Shown here in pieces: positions 1 to 5,465 of a stretch of DNA of 5,465 nucleotides. Position 1 is the first letter of the stretch, and each line of letters opens with the position of its first letter. This stretch comes from Anaeromyxobacteraceae bacterium. Its GTDB lineage: Bacteria > Myxococcota > Myxococcia > Myxococcales > Anaeromyxobacteraceae. A program made the translations under genes and the position numbers. Where the stretch lies: the NCBI GenBank assembly GCA_027349605.1, contig DAIEMM010000221.1, positions 1 to 5,465 of the forward strand. The letters run 5' to 3'. The notes under the pieces are model-generated. The model was not told the origin of the DNA, made no database searches, and was given only the letters and a program-made list of their open reading frames with translations.

Positions 1-640
1 CCTTCATCCGGGCCAGCACCCCGAGTGTCTGCTCGTAGCCGGCGCGACCGTCGCGAACCGCCGGGGTCAGGCGCCTCACCGTCTCGAGGTTGTTCGCGAA
101 CACGTCCGGGCCGGCGCGTCCGACGGTGCGGACCGCCCCGGCATCCCCCTGGAAGTCGGGGGTGAGCACCTCGACGAGAAGCCCCGGGATCTCCTTGAGG
201 CGCCGGATGGCCTCGGCGAAGTGCGCTGCGCCCCCGTCGGGGAGGTCGTCCCGGTCCACGCTCGTCACCACGACGTAGTCGAGCTCGAGCTTCCGGACCG
301 CGTCCGCCATGTGCCGGGGCTCGTCGGGGTCCAGGGCCGGCGGCCGGGCAGCGGTCTTCACCTGGCAGAAACGGCAGCCACGGGTACAGGTGTCCCCCAT
401 GAGCATCACGGTGGCCGTCCCGCCTCCCCAGCACTCGGCCACGTTCGGGCAGTGGGCCTCGGCGCACACGGTGTGGAGCTTCAGGCCGGAGAGGGTCTCC
501 CGGACGCGCCCGTACCGTTCCCCGCCCGGAACCCCCACCCGCAGCCACGCGGGCTTGCGCGCGTCGATGGGAAGCCCGGCGCCCCGGATGGCGGCGAGCG
601 CCTCCCGGCCCCGGTCGTCGAGGGGGTCCTGTCCGATCAC
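1..640 (-). CDS. lipA: Lipoyl synthase LipA (3' end cut by the window edge)
   Basis: LipA is a radical-SAM enzyme that inserts two sulfur atoms into protein-bound octanoyl groups. This makes the lipoyl cofactor of pyruvate and 2-oxoglutarate dehydrogenases and of the glycine cleavage H protein. About 213 residues are visible, against a usual length near 290-320. Counting from GTG 640, the auxiliary-cluster triad C59-x4-C64-x5-C70 (within KLHTVCAEAHCPNVAECW) is followed by the radical-SAM motif C85-x3-C89-x2-C92 (GDTCTRGCRFC). Both are LipA signatures. They are followed by the family segments LDYVVVTSVDRDDLPDGG and FANNLETV. The C-terminal RSSY serine ligand lies beyond the window. An in-frame ATG at 667 would add nine residues, but those codons use A/T at third positions unusually often (CGT, TCA, GGA, CTA) and no Shine-Dalgarno precedes it. 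GTG 640 has AGGA six bases upstream. The gene is divergent from the regulator at 779. Family assignment is firm; the start choice is moderately firm. Confidence 0.96.
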   Translation of the reverse strand, partial: MIGQDPLDDRGREALAAIRGAGLPIDARKPAWLRVGVPGGERYGRVRETLSGLKLHTVCAEAHCPNVAECWGGGTATVMLMGDTCTRGCRFCQVKTAARPPALDPDEPRHMADAVRKLELDYVVVTSVDRDDLPDGGAAHFAEAIRRLKEIPGLLVEVLTPDFQGDAGAVRTVGRAGPDVFANNLETVRRLTPAVRDGRAGYEQTLGVLARMK

Positions 641-646
641 CGGTAG

Positions 647-650
647 TCCT
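647..650 (-). promoter_or_regulatory. Shine-Dalgarno that decides the lipA start
   Basis: On the minus strand an AGGA lies six bases before GTG 640, an ordinary spacing. The upstream ATG at 667 has no comparable purine-rich site. The stretch between the two candidates also lacks the G/C-at-third-position bias of the rest of the gene. Together these favour GTG 640. Confidence 0.55.
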
Positions 651-675
651 GACGAACGCGTGGTCATCCGGGCGG

Positions 676-704
676 TTTCTATCCCCGGACCCTCACCGGT
701 TCAA
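676..704 (-). promoter_or_regulatory. Candidate sigma70-type promoter for lipA
   Basis: On the minus strand TTGAAC (704-699, 4/6 to TTGACA) is separated by exactly 17 bases from TAGAAA (681-676, 4/6 to TATAAT). Transcription would begin near 668-669. That would leave ATG 667 almost leaderless but give GTG 640 a leader of about 28 bases containing its AGGA site. In such GC-rich DNA the two A/T-rich hexamers stand out. The match is only moderate and no experimental start site is known. Confidence 0.35.
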
Positions 705-778
705 GGATGCTTGCAGGGTCGTCCGGCCGGGGACTTCCGGTGGCCGGCAGGCTCCCGGTGGGGTATGTAGGTCGTCGC

Positions 779-1870
779 ATGACGGGTGACTCGTCGAGCC
801 TGGAGCCGGCCGACGGCACGGCGGCGCGGGTGCTGATCGTGGACGACGACGCCGTCGTCCGCGACGCCATCGGCATGGTGCTCTCCGACGAGGGCTACGA
901 CTGCCGGACCACGTCCGGAGCCGAGGCGGCGCTGGAATTGGTCCGCGACACCGACCCCCACCTCGTCATCAGCGACATGAAGATGCCCGGCAAGGACGGC
1001 CTCTGGCTCCTCGACCGCCTGCGCAGGGAGCGGCCCGACACCGCGGTGGTGATGCTCACCGCCTTCGGGGACACGGAGGCCGCCGTCGAGTGCCTTCGCC
1101 GGGGCGCGACGGACTACCTCCTCAAGCCACCGAAGTCGGGAGACCTCCTGCGCTCCATCGAGCGGGCCCTCTCCCGGCGCCGCGACGAGCGGGCCCGCGA
1201 GCGCTACCGGACGAGCCTGCAGCGAACGGTCCGCGAGAAGGCGAGCGACCTGCGCCGGGCGCTCGTCGAGGTGGAGGCCGCCTACCAGAGCACGCTCTAC
1301 GCCCTGGTGGCCGCGCTCGACGCCCGGGAGCACGAGACCGGCGACCATTCCCAGCGGGTGGGACGGTACACGCTGGCGCTCGCCGACCGCATCGGCGTCC
1401 CCGTGGACGAGCGGAACGACATCTTCCGCGGGGCCCTCCTGCACGACATCGGCAAGATCGGCGTCCCGGACGCCATCCTGCTCAAGCCGGGACCGCTCGA
1501 TCCCTCCGAGTGGGAGGAGATGCGCAAGCACCCCCAGACGGGCTTCAACATCCTGAAGTCGATCGGCTTCCTCCGCGTCCCGGCCGAGATCGTCCTCTCG
1601 CACCAGGAGCGCTTCGACGGCTCCGGGTATCCCCGCTGCCTGCGAGGCGACCGGATCCCCGTGGGGGCGCGGATCTTCGCCGTGGCCGACGCCCTCGACG
1701 CCATGGCGAGCGACCGCCCGTACCGCAAGAGCCTCGGTTTCGAGCAGGCCATCCGCGAGATCGCCCGGCAGTCGGGAACCCAGTTCGACCCCCAGGTCGT
1801 CGAGGCCCTCCTCGCCATCGGCCAGGCCGGCATCGAGACACTCGCGAGCCGGGAGACGCGACCCCTGTGA
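779..1870 (+). CDS. Response regulator with HD-GYP c-di-GMP phosphodiesterase output domain (RpfG-like)
   Basis: This 363-residue two-domain signalling protein has no signal peptide or membrane segment, so it should be cytoplasmic. An N-terminal receiver domain (about 17-131) has the acidic pocket D22/D23, phosphoacceptor D66 (ISDMKMPG), T94, Y113 and K116 (KPP). An Arg/Glu-rich, probably coiled-coil linker (about 132-170) leads to an HD-GYP domain (about 172-350). That domain shows E186-x3-H190, HD at H222-D223 with K226 (LLHDIGKIGVPD), H251, then H275-Q276-E277 and the GSGYP loop at 281-285. HD-GYP proteins hydrolyse c-di-GMP, usually to GMP. Here the second His of the usual HHE is Gln, which may alter the metal centre. 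ATG 779 was chosen because AGGT lies six bases upstream and the codons before it (TAT, GTA, GGT, CGT) lack the genome's third-position G/C bias. In-frame ATG 707, GTG 740 and GTG 758 are alternatives. No partner kinase is visible. The stop overlaps the moaA start. Confidence 0.96.
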   Translation: MTGDSSSLEPADGTAARVLIVDDDAVVRDAIGMVLSDEGYDCRTTSGAEAALELVRDTDPHLVISDMKMPGKDGLWLLDRLRRERPDTAVVMLTAFGDTEAAVECLRRGATDYLLKPPKSGDLLRSIERALSRRRDERARERYRTSLQRTVREKASDLRRALVEVEAAYQSTLYALVAALDAREHETGDHSQRVGRYTLALADRIGVPVDERNDIFRGALLHDIGKIGVPDAILLKPGPLDPSEWEEMRKHPQTGFNILKSIGFLRVPAEIVLSHQERFDGSGYPRCLRGDRIPVGARIFAVADALDAMASDRPYRKSLGFEQAIREIARQSGTQFDPQVVEALLAIGQAGIETLASRETRPL

Positions 1871-2865
1871 CCGACGGCATCCCCACCCCGGGTTCCCGGC
1901 CCCCGCTCGTCGACCCGCAGGGGCGCCACGTCGTCTACCTGCGCCTCTCCCTCACCGACCGCTGCAACTTCCGCTGCAGCTATTGCAGTCCGGGGCTCGA
2001 GACCGCCCACGGGGACGCGCTCGACCGGCCGGACATCCGGCGCCTGGCCGGGATCTTCGCCGAGCTGGGCATCCGGCGCATCCGGCTCACCGGGGGGGAG
2101 CCCACCCTCCGGCGGGACATCGTGGAGATCGTCTCCGACCTCCACGCCACCCCGGGGATCGAGGAGATCGCCCTCACCACCAACGGCCACCGCCTCGAGG
2201 AGTTGGCCCTCCCGCTGCGCCGGGCCGGCCTCCGGCAGCTCAACGTCTCCTTCGACACCTTCGACGGCGGCCGGCTGGAGCGGCTCTCCGGCCGCGCGGC
2301 CGACGTCGAGCGCATTCGTCGCGGCATCGCCGCCGCCGCCGCCGCCGGCTATCCTTCTCTCAAGGTGAACACGGTGGTCCTCCGCGACGTGAACTCGGGC
2401 GAGCTGGGCGAGCTGGCCCGCTTCGCCTGGCGCCATGGCGCCATCGCCCGCTACATCGAGCTCATGCCCTTCGGGGGCGGGGTGCCGGTCTCGGTGGCGG
2501 AGATGCAGGCGCTTCTCGTGGAGCAGGGGGTCCGGCTCGAGCCCGACGCCACCCGGGGCTGGGGTCCCGCCCGGCACATGCGCGGCACGTCCGTGGACGG
2601 CGGGCGCGAGGTCCACGGGTTGCTGGGCTTCATCGGGGCCATCACCGAGAACTTCTGCGGCGACTGCAACCGTGTCCGGGTGAGCGCCGCCGGTGCGCTC
2701 CGGGCCTGCCTGGGCGGCCGCGACGAGGTCCCGCTGGCCGGGCTCCTCCGGACCGCCACCGACGACGCCGTCGAGGCCGCCATCCGCGAGGGGCTCTCCC
2801 GCAAGCGGGAGCGCCACCACATGGAGGAGGAGTCCTTCGAGACGATGGTCCGGATCGGAGGCTAG
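1867..2865 (+). CDS. moaA: GTP 3',8-cyclase MoaA (molybdenum cofactor biosynthesis)
   Basis: MoaA is a radical-SAM enzyme that converts GTP to 3',8-cyclo-7,8-dihydro-GTP, the first step of molybdopterin synthesis; MoaC acts next. The 332-residue protein has the usual family length. The N-terminal cluster motif is C33-x3-C37-x2-C40 (TDRCNFRCSYC). The SAM-binding TGGEP is at 75-79. A canonical RYIELMPFG segment lies near residue 200. The GTP-binding C-terminal cluster motif is C264-x2-C267-x13-C281 (ENFCGDCNRVR...LRAC). The protein ends in Gly-Gly, the tail MoaA needs for catalysis. The start is GTG 1867, sharing GTGA with the stop of the upstream regulator. A GGGAG at 1851-1855, 11 bases upstream, is a rather distant ribosome-binding site, so reinitiation after the regulator is likely. 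The residue after the first motif is Ser (CSP) where many MoaA have CMP, a minor change. No moaC, moaE or mogA is visible. Identity is very secure. Confidence 0.97.
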   Translation: MTDGIPTPGSRPPLVDPQGRHVVYLRLSLTDRCNFRCSYCSPGLETAHGDALDRPDIRRLAGIFAELGIRRIRLTGGEPTLRRDIVEIVSDLHATPGIEEIALTTNGHRLEELALPLRRAGLRQLNVSFDTFDGGRLERLSGRAADVERIRRGIAAAAAAGYPSLKVNTVVLRDVNSGELGELARFAWRHGAIARYIELMPFGGGVPVSVAEMQALLVEQGVRLEPDATRGWGPARHMRGTSVDGGREVHGLLGFIGAITENFCGDCNRVRVSAAGALRACLGGRDEVPLAGLLRTATDDAVEAAIREGLSRKRERHHMEEESFETMVRIGG

Positions 2866-2884
2866 CCGGTCAATGGGTGACGGC
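2865..2884. terminator. Weak bulged hairpin shared by the convergent moaA and thiC ends
   Basis: GCCG (2865-2868) and TCA (2870-2872), with G2869 bulged, can pair with TGA (2878-2880) and CGGC (2881-2884) around a five-base loop. The hairpin covers the last base of the moaA stop and the end of thiC, so either transcript could form it. Neither side is followed by a U-tract, so it does not meet the standard for an intrinsic terminator. GC-rich DNA forms such hairpins readily. Confidence 0.22.
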
Positions 2885-4264
2885 CGGCGCGGGAGCGACC
2901 GGCTTCCCCTGCTCGTCCACGCTGGACGGGTCGCCGTGGCAGGCGAGCTCGGTCAGGTGGGTGTGGATCTTCATGGAGCAGAACTTCGGACCGCACATCG
3001 AGCAGAACTCCGCGTCCTTGAAGGCCTCGTGGGGCAGCGTCTCGTCGTGCATCGCCTGTGCGGTCTCCGGGTCGAGGGAGAGCGCGAACTGCTGCCTCCA
3101 GTCGAAGGCGTAGCGGGCGCGGGAGAGCGCGTCGTCGCGGTCGCGGGCGCCGGGCCGGTGGCGGGCCACGTCGGCCGCGTGGGCGGCGATCTTGTAGGCC
3201 ACGATCCCCTGCCGGACGTCGTCGGCGTCGGGGAGCCCCAGGTGCTCCCGAGGCGTCACGTAGCAGAGCATGGCGGCGCCGTGCTGCGCGGCCACGGTGG
3301 CGCCGATGGCGCTCGTGATGTGGTCGTAGCCGGGGGCGATGTCGGTGACGAGCGGCCCGAGGACGTAGAACGGGGCCTCGTCGCAGAGCTCCCGCTCCTT
3401 CTCCATGTTCATGGGGATCTGGTCCAGCGGGACGTGCCCGGGTCCCTCCACCATGACCTGGACGTCGTGCTGCCAGGCCCGCCGCGTCAGGTCGCCCAGG
3501 ACGCGCAGCTCGGCGAACTGGGCCTCGTCCGAGGCGTCGGCGAGGCAGCCCGGGCGAAGCCCGTCTCCGAGCGAGAAGGCCACGTCGTAGCGCTTGAAGA
3601 TCTCGCAGATGGCGTCGAAGTGGGTGTAGAGCGGGTTCTCCGCGCCGTTGGCGAGCATCCACTGCGCCATGAGCGCCCCGCCCCGCGACACGATGCCGGT
3701 CACCCGCTTCGCGGCGAGCGGGATGAAGTCCCGCAGCAGGCCGGCGTGGATGGTCATGTAGTCCACGCCCTGCCGGGCCTGCGACTCGATGATCTGGAGG
3801 AGCAGCCCGGGCGTGAGCTGGGCCACGTCGCTCACGTGGGCCATGGCCTCGTAGATGGGCACGGTGCCCACCGGCAGCGGGCTGTGGCGGAGGATGGCCT
3901 CGCGGATCTGCGGGATGTCACCGCCGGTGGAGAGGTCCATGACCGTGTCGGCGCCGTATTTGAGGCAGATGCGCAGCTTCTCGAGCTCCCCCTGGATGTC
4001 GCTCACCACCGCGCTGTTGCCGATGTTCGCGTTGATCTTGCAGGTGGCGCCGATGCCGATGGCGATCGGATCGAGCTCGGGGTGGGCCACGTTGGCGGGG
4101 ATGATCATGCGGCCCCGGGCCACCTCGCTCCGGATGAACTCGGGGTCGACCTTCTCCCTGGCCGCGACGTGCGCCATCTCCTCGGTCACGATGCCCTTCC
4201 GGGCATAGTGCATCTGCGAGACGTTCGGCTGTCCCCGGCGCTTCTTGACCCAATCGGACCGCAT
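2870..4264 (-). CDS. thiC: Phosphomethylpyrimidine synthase ThiC (short form)
   Basis: ThiC is a non-canonical radical-SAM enzyme that rearranges 5-aminoimidazole ribotide into HMP phosphate, the pyrimidine precursor of thiamin. The 464-residue protein matches the short form, which lacks the N-terminal extension of the ~630-residue E. coli type. Family blocks appear in order: IPAN, KINANIGNS, DLSTGGDI, TVPIYEA, MTIHAG, VSRGG, SLGDGLRPGCLADASDEAQ, VMVEGPGHVP, LGPLVTDIAPGYDHITSAIG, LCYVTPREHLGLP and KIAAHAAD. The C-terminal cluster motif is C421-x2-C424-x4-C429 (CSMCGPKFC), where the three cysteines bind the 4Fe-4S cluster. ATG 4264 is preceded by GGAGG (4279-4275) at ten bases, with AAGG abutting the start. 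The gene lies 86 bp downstream of eno on the same strand and ends 4 bp from the moaA stop. No TPP riboswitch is visible upstream, although many bacterial thiC genes have one. No other thiamin gene is in the window. Confidence 0.98.
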   Translation of the reverse strand: MRSDWVKKRRGQPNVSQMHYARKGIVTEEMAHVAAREKVDPEFIRSEVARGRMIIPANVAHPELDPIAIGIGATCKINANIGNSAVVSDIQGELEKLRICLKYGADTVMDLSTGGDIPQIREAILRHSPLPVGTVPIYEAMAHVSDVAQLTPGLLLQIIESQARQGVDYMTIHAGLLRDFIPLAAKRVTGIVSRGGALMAQWMLANGAENPLYTHFDAICEIFKRYDVAFSLGDGLRPGCLADASDEAQFAELRVLGDLTRRAWQHDVQVMVEGPGHVPLDQIPMNMEKERELCDEAPFYVLGPLVTDIAPGYDHITSAIGATVAAQHGAAMLCYVTPREHLGLPDADDVRQGIVAYKIAAHAADVARHRPGARDRDDALSRARYAFDWRQQFALSLDPETAQAMHDETLPHEAFKDAEFCSMCGPKFCSMKIHTHLTELACHGDPSSVDEQGKPVAPAPAVTH

Positions 4265-4286
4265 CCTTCGACGACCTCCACGAACG

Positions 4287-4309
4287 AGGGGACGCGAAAT
4301 TAGACCCCT
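4287..4309 (-). other. Small inverted repeat (hairpin) in the eno-thiC gap
   Basis: On the minus strand AGGGG (4309-4305) can pair with CCCCT (4291-4287) across a 13-base loop. It directly abuts the palindrome at 4310-4327, so the two stems could stack in one RNA. The loop contains the proposed thiC -10 hexamer. Five base pairs with a long loop could arise by chance. Confidence 0.3.
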
Positions 4310-4325
4310 GCTTGACCGAAGTCAA
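4299..4325 (-). promoter_or_regulatory. Candidate thiC promoter
   Basis: On the minus strand TTGACT (4325-4320, 5/6 to TTGACA) is followed after 15 bases by TCTAAT (4304-4299, 5/6 to TATAAT). The hexamers are good but the spacer is about two bases shorter than ideal. Transcription would start near 4290-4293, giving a leader of under 30 bases that contains the GGAGG site. If real, thiC can be expressed independently of eno. The -35 hexamer is the left arm of the TTGAC-N4-GTCAA palindrome, so a protein bound there would affect the promoter. Confidence 0.35.
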
Positions 4326-4327
4326 AC
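4310..4327 (-). promoter_or_regulatory. Palindrome TTGAC-N4-GTCAA / UUCG hairpin between eno and thiC
   Basis: Positions 4312-4325 form a perfect 14-bp dyad, TTGAC-TTCG-GTCAA on the minus strand. As RNA from that strand the stem extends to seven pairs (GUUUGAC with GUCAAGC, one G-U pair) closed by a C(UUCG)G tetraloop, an especially stable loop. As DNA it fits the TTGAY-N4-RTCAA pattern of FNR/FixK/Dnr-family sites. It could be an operator, the end of the eno transcript, or an RNA processing or stability element. No U-tract follows, which argues against a classical terminator. The dyad is certain; its function is not. Confidence 0.45.
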
Positions 4328-4350
4328 GCGACGGAATGGCGAGTCAGCGC

Positions 4351-5465
4351 TCACTTCCGGAGGGCCCGGAAGGCGTCGCGCCCTGCGTAGCGGGCCGTCT
4401 TCCCCAGCTCCTCCTCGATGCGGAGCAGCTGGTTGTACTTGGCGACGCGGTCGGTCCGGGACGCGGACCCGGTCTTGATCTGGCCGCAGTCGCAGGCCAC
4501 CGCCAGGTCGGCGATGGTGGTGTCCTCGGTCTCGCCCGAGCGGTGGCTCATCACGCTCGTGTAGCCGTCCCTGTGCGCCATGCGGACCGCCTCCAGGGTC
4601 TCGGTGAGCGAGCCGATCTGGTTCACCTTCACGAGGATGGAGTTCGCCACCCCCTCGTCGATCCCGCGGGCCAGGATCTCGGTGTTGGTGACGAAGACGT
4701 CGTCGCCGACCAGCTGGAGCTTCGAGCCGAGACGGTCGGTGAGGAGCTTCCAGCCCTTCCAGTCGTTCTCGCCGCACCCGTCCTCGATGGAGACGATGGG
4801 GTACCTCGCCGCCAGGCTCTCGTACCAGTCGACGAGCCCCTTCGGATCGTAGGTCTTGCCCTCCCCCTTCAGGACGTACTTCCCGGACTTCGCGTCGTAG
4901 GCCTCGGAGAACGCGCAGTCGAGGGCGAGGCCGCCCTGCTTGCCGGGCTTCAGGCCCGTGGCCGCGATGGCCTCCATGATCACGGCGAGCGCCTCCTCGT
5001 TGGAGGCCAGGCTGGGAGCGTAGCCGCCCTCGTCTCCCACGCCGGTCGACGCGCCCTTGCCCTTCAGCACCTTCTTCAGCGCGTGGAAGATCTCGGCGCC
5101 GTAGCGGAGCGCCTCGGCGAAGCTGGGGGCTCCGATCGGGACCACCATGAACTCCTGGATGTCCACGTTGGAGTCGGCGTGGGCGCCGCCGTTGAGGATG
5201 TTCATGAGCGGCACCGGCAGGGTCCGGGCGTTCACGCCGCCCACGTACCGGTAGAGCGGCAGCTCGTGCGAGAGGGACGCGGCACGTGCCGCGGCGAGGG
5301 ACACGCCCAGCACGGCGTTCGCGCCCAGCTTGGACTTGGTCTTGGTCCCGTCGAGCGCGATCATCCGGGCGTCCAGGGCGGCCTGATCGGAGGCGTCCAT
5401 GCCGACGATGGCCGGGCCGATGGCGTTCATCACGTTCTGGACGGCCTTGCGAACCCCCTTGCCCT
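4351..5465 (-). CDS. eno: Enolase (5' end cut by the window edge)
   Basis: Enolase interconverts 2-phosphoglycerate and phosphoenolpyruvate in glycolysis and gluconeogenesis and needs Mg2+. The last 370 residues are visible; about 55-60 N-terminal residues lie beyond the right edge, given a usual length of 425-432. The frame is open to the edge and starts GKGVRKAVQN, the conserved KGV-KAV segment. A GTG/ATG pair at 5433-5428 is therefore internal and not the start. Diagnostic blocks appear in order: GGAHADSNVDIQEFM (substrate-site His and Glu), GVGDEGGYAP (catalytic Glu), SIEDG near 4778-4791 (metal-binding Glu), QLVGDD near 4698-4715 (metal-binding Asp), ILVKVNQIGSLTET with the catalytic Lys at 4629-4627, SHRSGETEDTTIADLAV and QIKTGSASRTDR. 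The cysteines in EDGCGENDW and VACDCGQIKTG are mildly unusual but outside the catalytic set. The protein ends FRALRK. thiC follows 86 bp downstream on the same strand. Identity is certain. Confidence 0.98.
   Translation of the reverse strand, partial: GKGVRKAVQNVMNAIGPAIVGMDASDQAALDARMIALDGTKTKSKLGANAVLGVSLAAARAASLSHELPLYRYVGGVNARTLPVPLMNILNGGAHADSNVDIQEFMVVPIGAPSFAEALRYGAEIFHALKKVLKGKGASTGVGDEGGYAPSLASNEEALAVIMEAIAATGLKPGKQGGLALDCAFSEAYDAKSGKYVLKGEGKTYDPKGLVDWYESLAARYPIVSIEDGCGENDWKGWKLLTDRLGSKLQLVGDDVFVTNTEILARGIDEGVANSILVKVNQIGSLTETLEAVRMAHRDGYTSVMSHRSGETEDTTIADLAVACDCGQIKTGSASRTDRVAKYNQLLRIEEELGKTARYAGRDAFRALRK

Larger units (their letters stand above)
641..778. other. Divergent intergenic region between lipA and the HD-GYP regulator
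   Basis: This region must hold the promoters of both divergent genes. A lipA promoter can be proposed. No convincing sigma70 or sigma54 promoter was found for the regulator. A GC-rich inverted repeat lies at 723-728/742-747 (CCGGCC with GGCCGG, 13-base loop) in what would be the regulator's leader. AGGT at 769-772 is a plausible ribosome-binding site six bases before ATG 779. I see no small gene here. Confidence 0.6.

Noticed and set aside
699..715. Possible sigma54 promoter around TTGCA for the regulator.
   Set aside because: The GG and GC dinucleotides are not ten bases apart as a -24/-12 element requires.
221..770. Plus-strand open frames opposite lipA (221-646 and 309-770).
   Set aside because: lipA on the minus strand has both cysteine motifs and clear family blocks; the plus-strand translations are low-complexity with no recognisable domain.
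707..778. Longer N-terminus for the regulator, starting at ATG 707.
   Set aside because: The extra 24 residues resemble no receiver N-terminus, their last codons lack the gene's third-position bias, and ATG 779 has a reasonable ribosome-binding site.
1090..1866. Upstream in-frame extension of moaA inside the regulator gene.
   Set aside because: The extension is Arg/Pro-rich shadow sequence of the regulator. MoaA length and its conserved N-terminus fit a start at GTG 1867.
1297..2820. A 507-codon open frame on the minus strand, opposite the regulator and moaA.
   Set aside because: It is antisense to two secure genes, and its composition (Gly, Ala, Arg, Pro) is typical of a shadow frame with no motif.
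2693..4303. A 536-codon open frame on the plus strand, opposite thiC.
   Set aside because: It lies antisense to a fully recognisable ThiC, and its translation is low-complexity Gly/Val/His/Arg-rich with no family resemblance. High third-position G/C keeps antisense frames open by chance.
5428..5433. GTG/ATG pair as the start of eno.
   Set aside because: The reading frame continues upstream to the window edge with the conserved enolase segment GKGVRKAVQN, so these codons are internal.

Overview
This is a GC-rich chromosomal window in which third codon positions are almost always G or C. It holds five conserved bacterial genes: three radical-SAM/iron-sulfur enzymes for cofactor synthesis, one glycolytic enzyme and one signalling protein. 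The source is a high-GC bacterium. The RpfG-like receiver/HD-GYP regulator and the short-form ThiC would suit a deltaproteobacterial/myxobacterial-type or similar high-GC environmental lineage. That placement is a guess, because nothing here is diagnostic of a phylum. I see no insertion sequence, tRNA, rRNA, CRISPR array or phage gene.

Layout, left to right. (1) lipA (lipoyl synthase) lies on the minus strand and its 3' end runs off the left edge. I place its start at GTG 640 rather than ATG 667. (2) A divergent intergenic region of about 138 bp follows, with a candidate lipA promoter. (3) On the plus strand, a response regulator with an HD-GYP c-di-GMP phosphodiesterase output domain (779-1870) overlaps moaA (1867-2865) by four bases (GTGA). 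This arrangement suggests a two-gene operon with translational coupling. (4) moaA converges on thiC with only 4 bp between their stop codons. (5) thiC (4264-2870, minus) lies 86 bp downstream of eno (minus), whose 5' end runs off the right edge. The eno-thiC gap carries a TTGAC-N4-GTCAA palindrome, a second adjacent hairpin and a possible promoter. It is too short for a TPP riboswitch, and no such element is recognisable in it.

How the genes fit together: LipA makes the lipoyl cofactor of 2-oxoacid dehydrogenases and glycine cleavage. MoaA starts molybdopterin synthesis. ThiC makes the pyrimidine half of thiamin, whose diphosphate is used by the same 2-oxoacid dehydrogenases. Eno supplies phosphoenolpyruvate just upstream of pyruvate. 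All three cofactor enzymes need oxygen-sensitive 4Fe-4S clusters and SAM. The regulator has no histidine kinase beside it and is the only signalling element.

Overall this looks like ordinary housekeeping DNA. I did not find a convincing new biological system. The points most worth a second look are the HD-GYP/moaA coupling, the HQE variant at the HD-GYP metal site, and the palindrome ahead of thiC.
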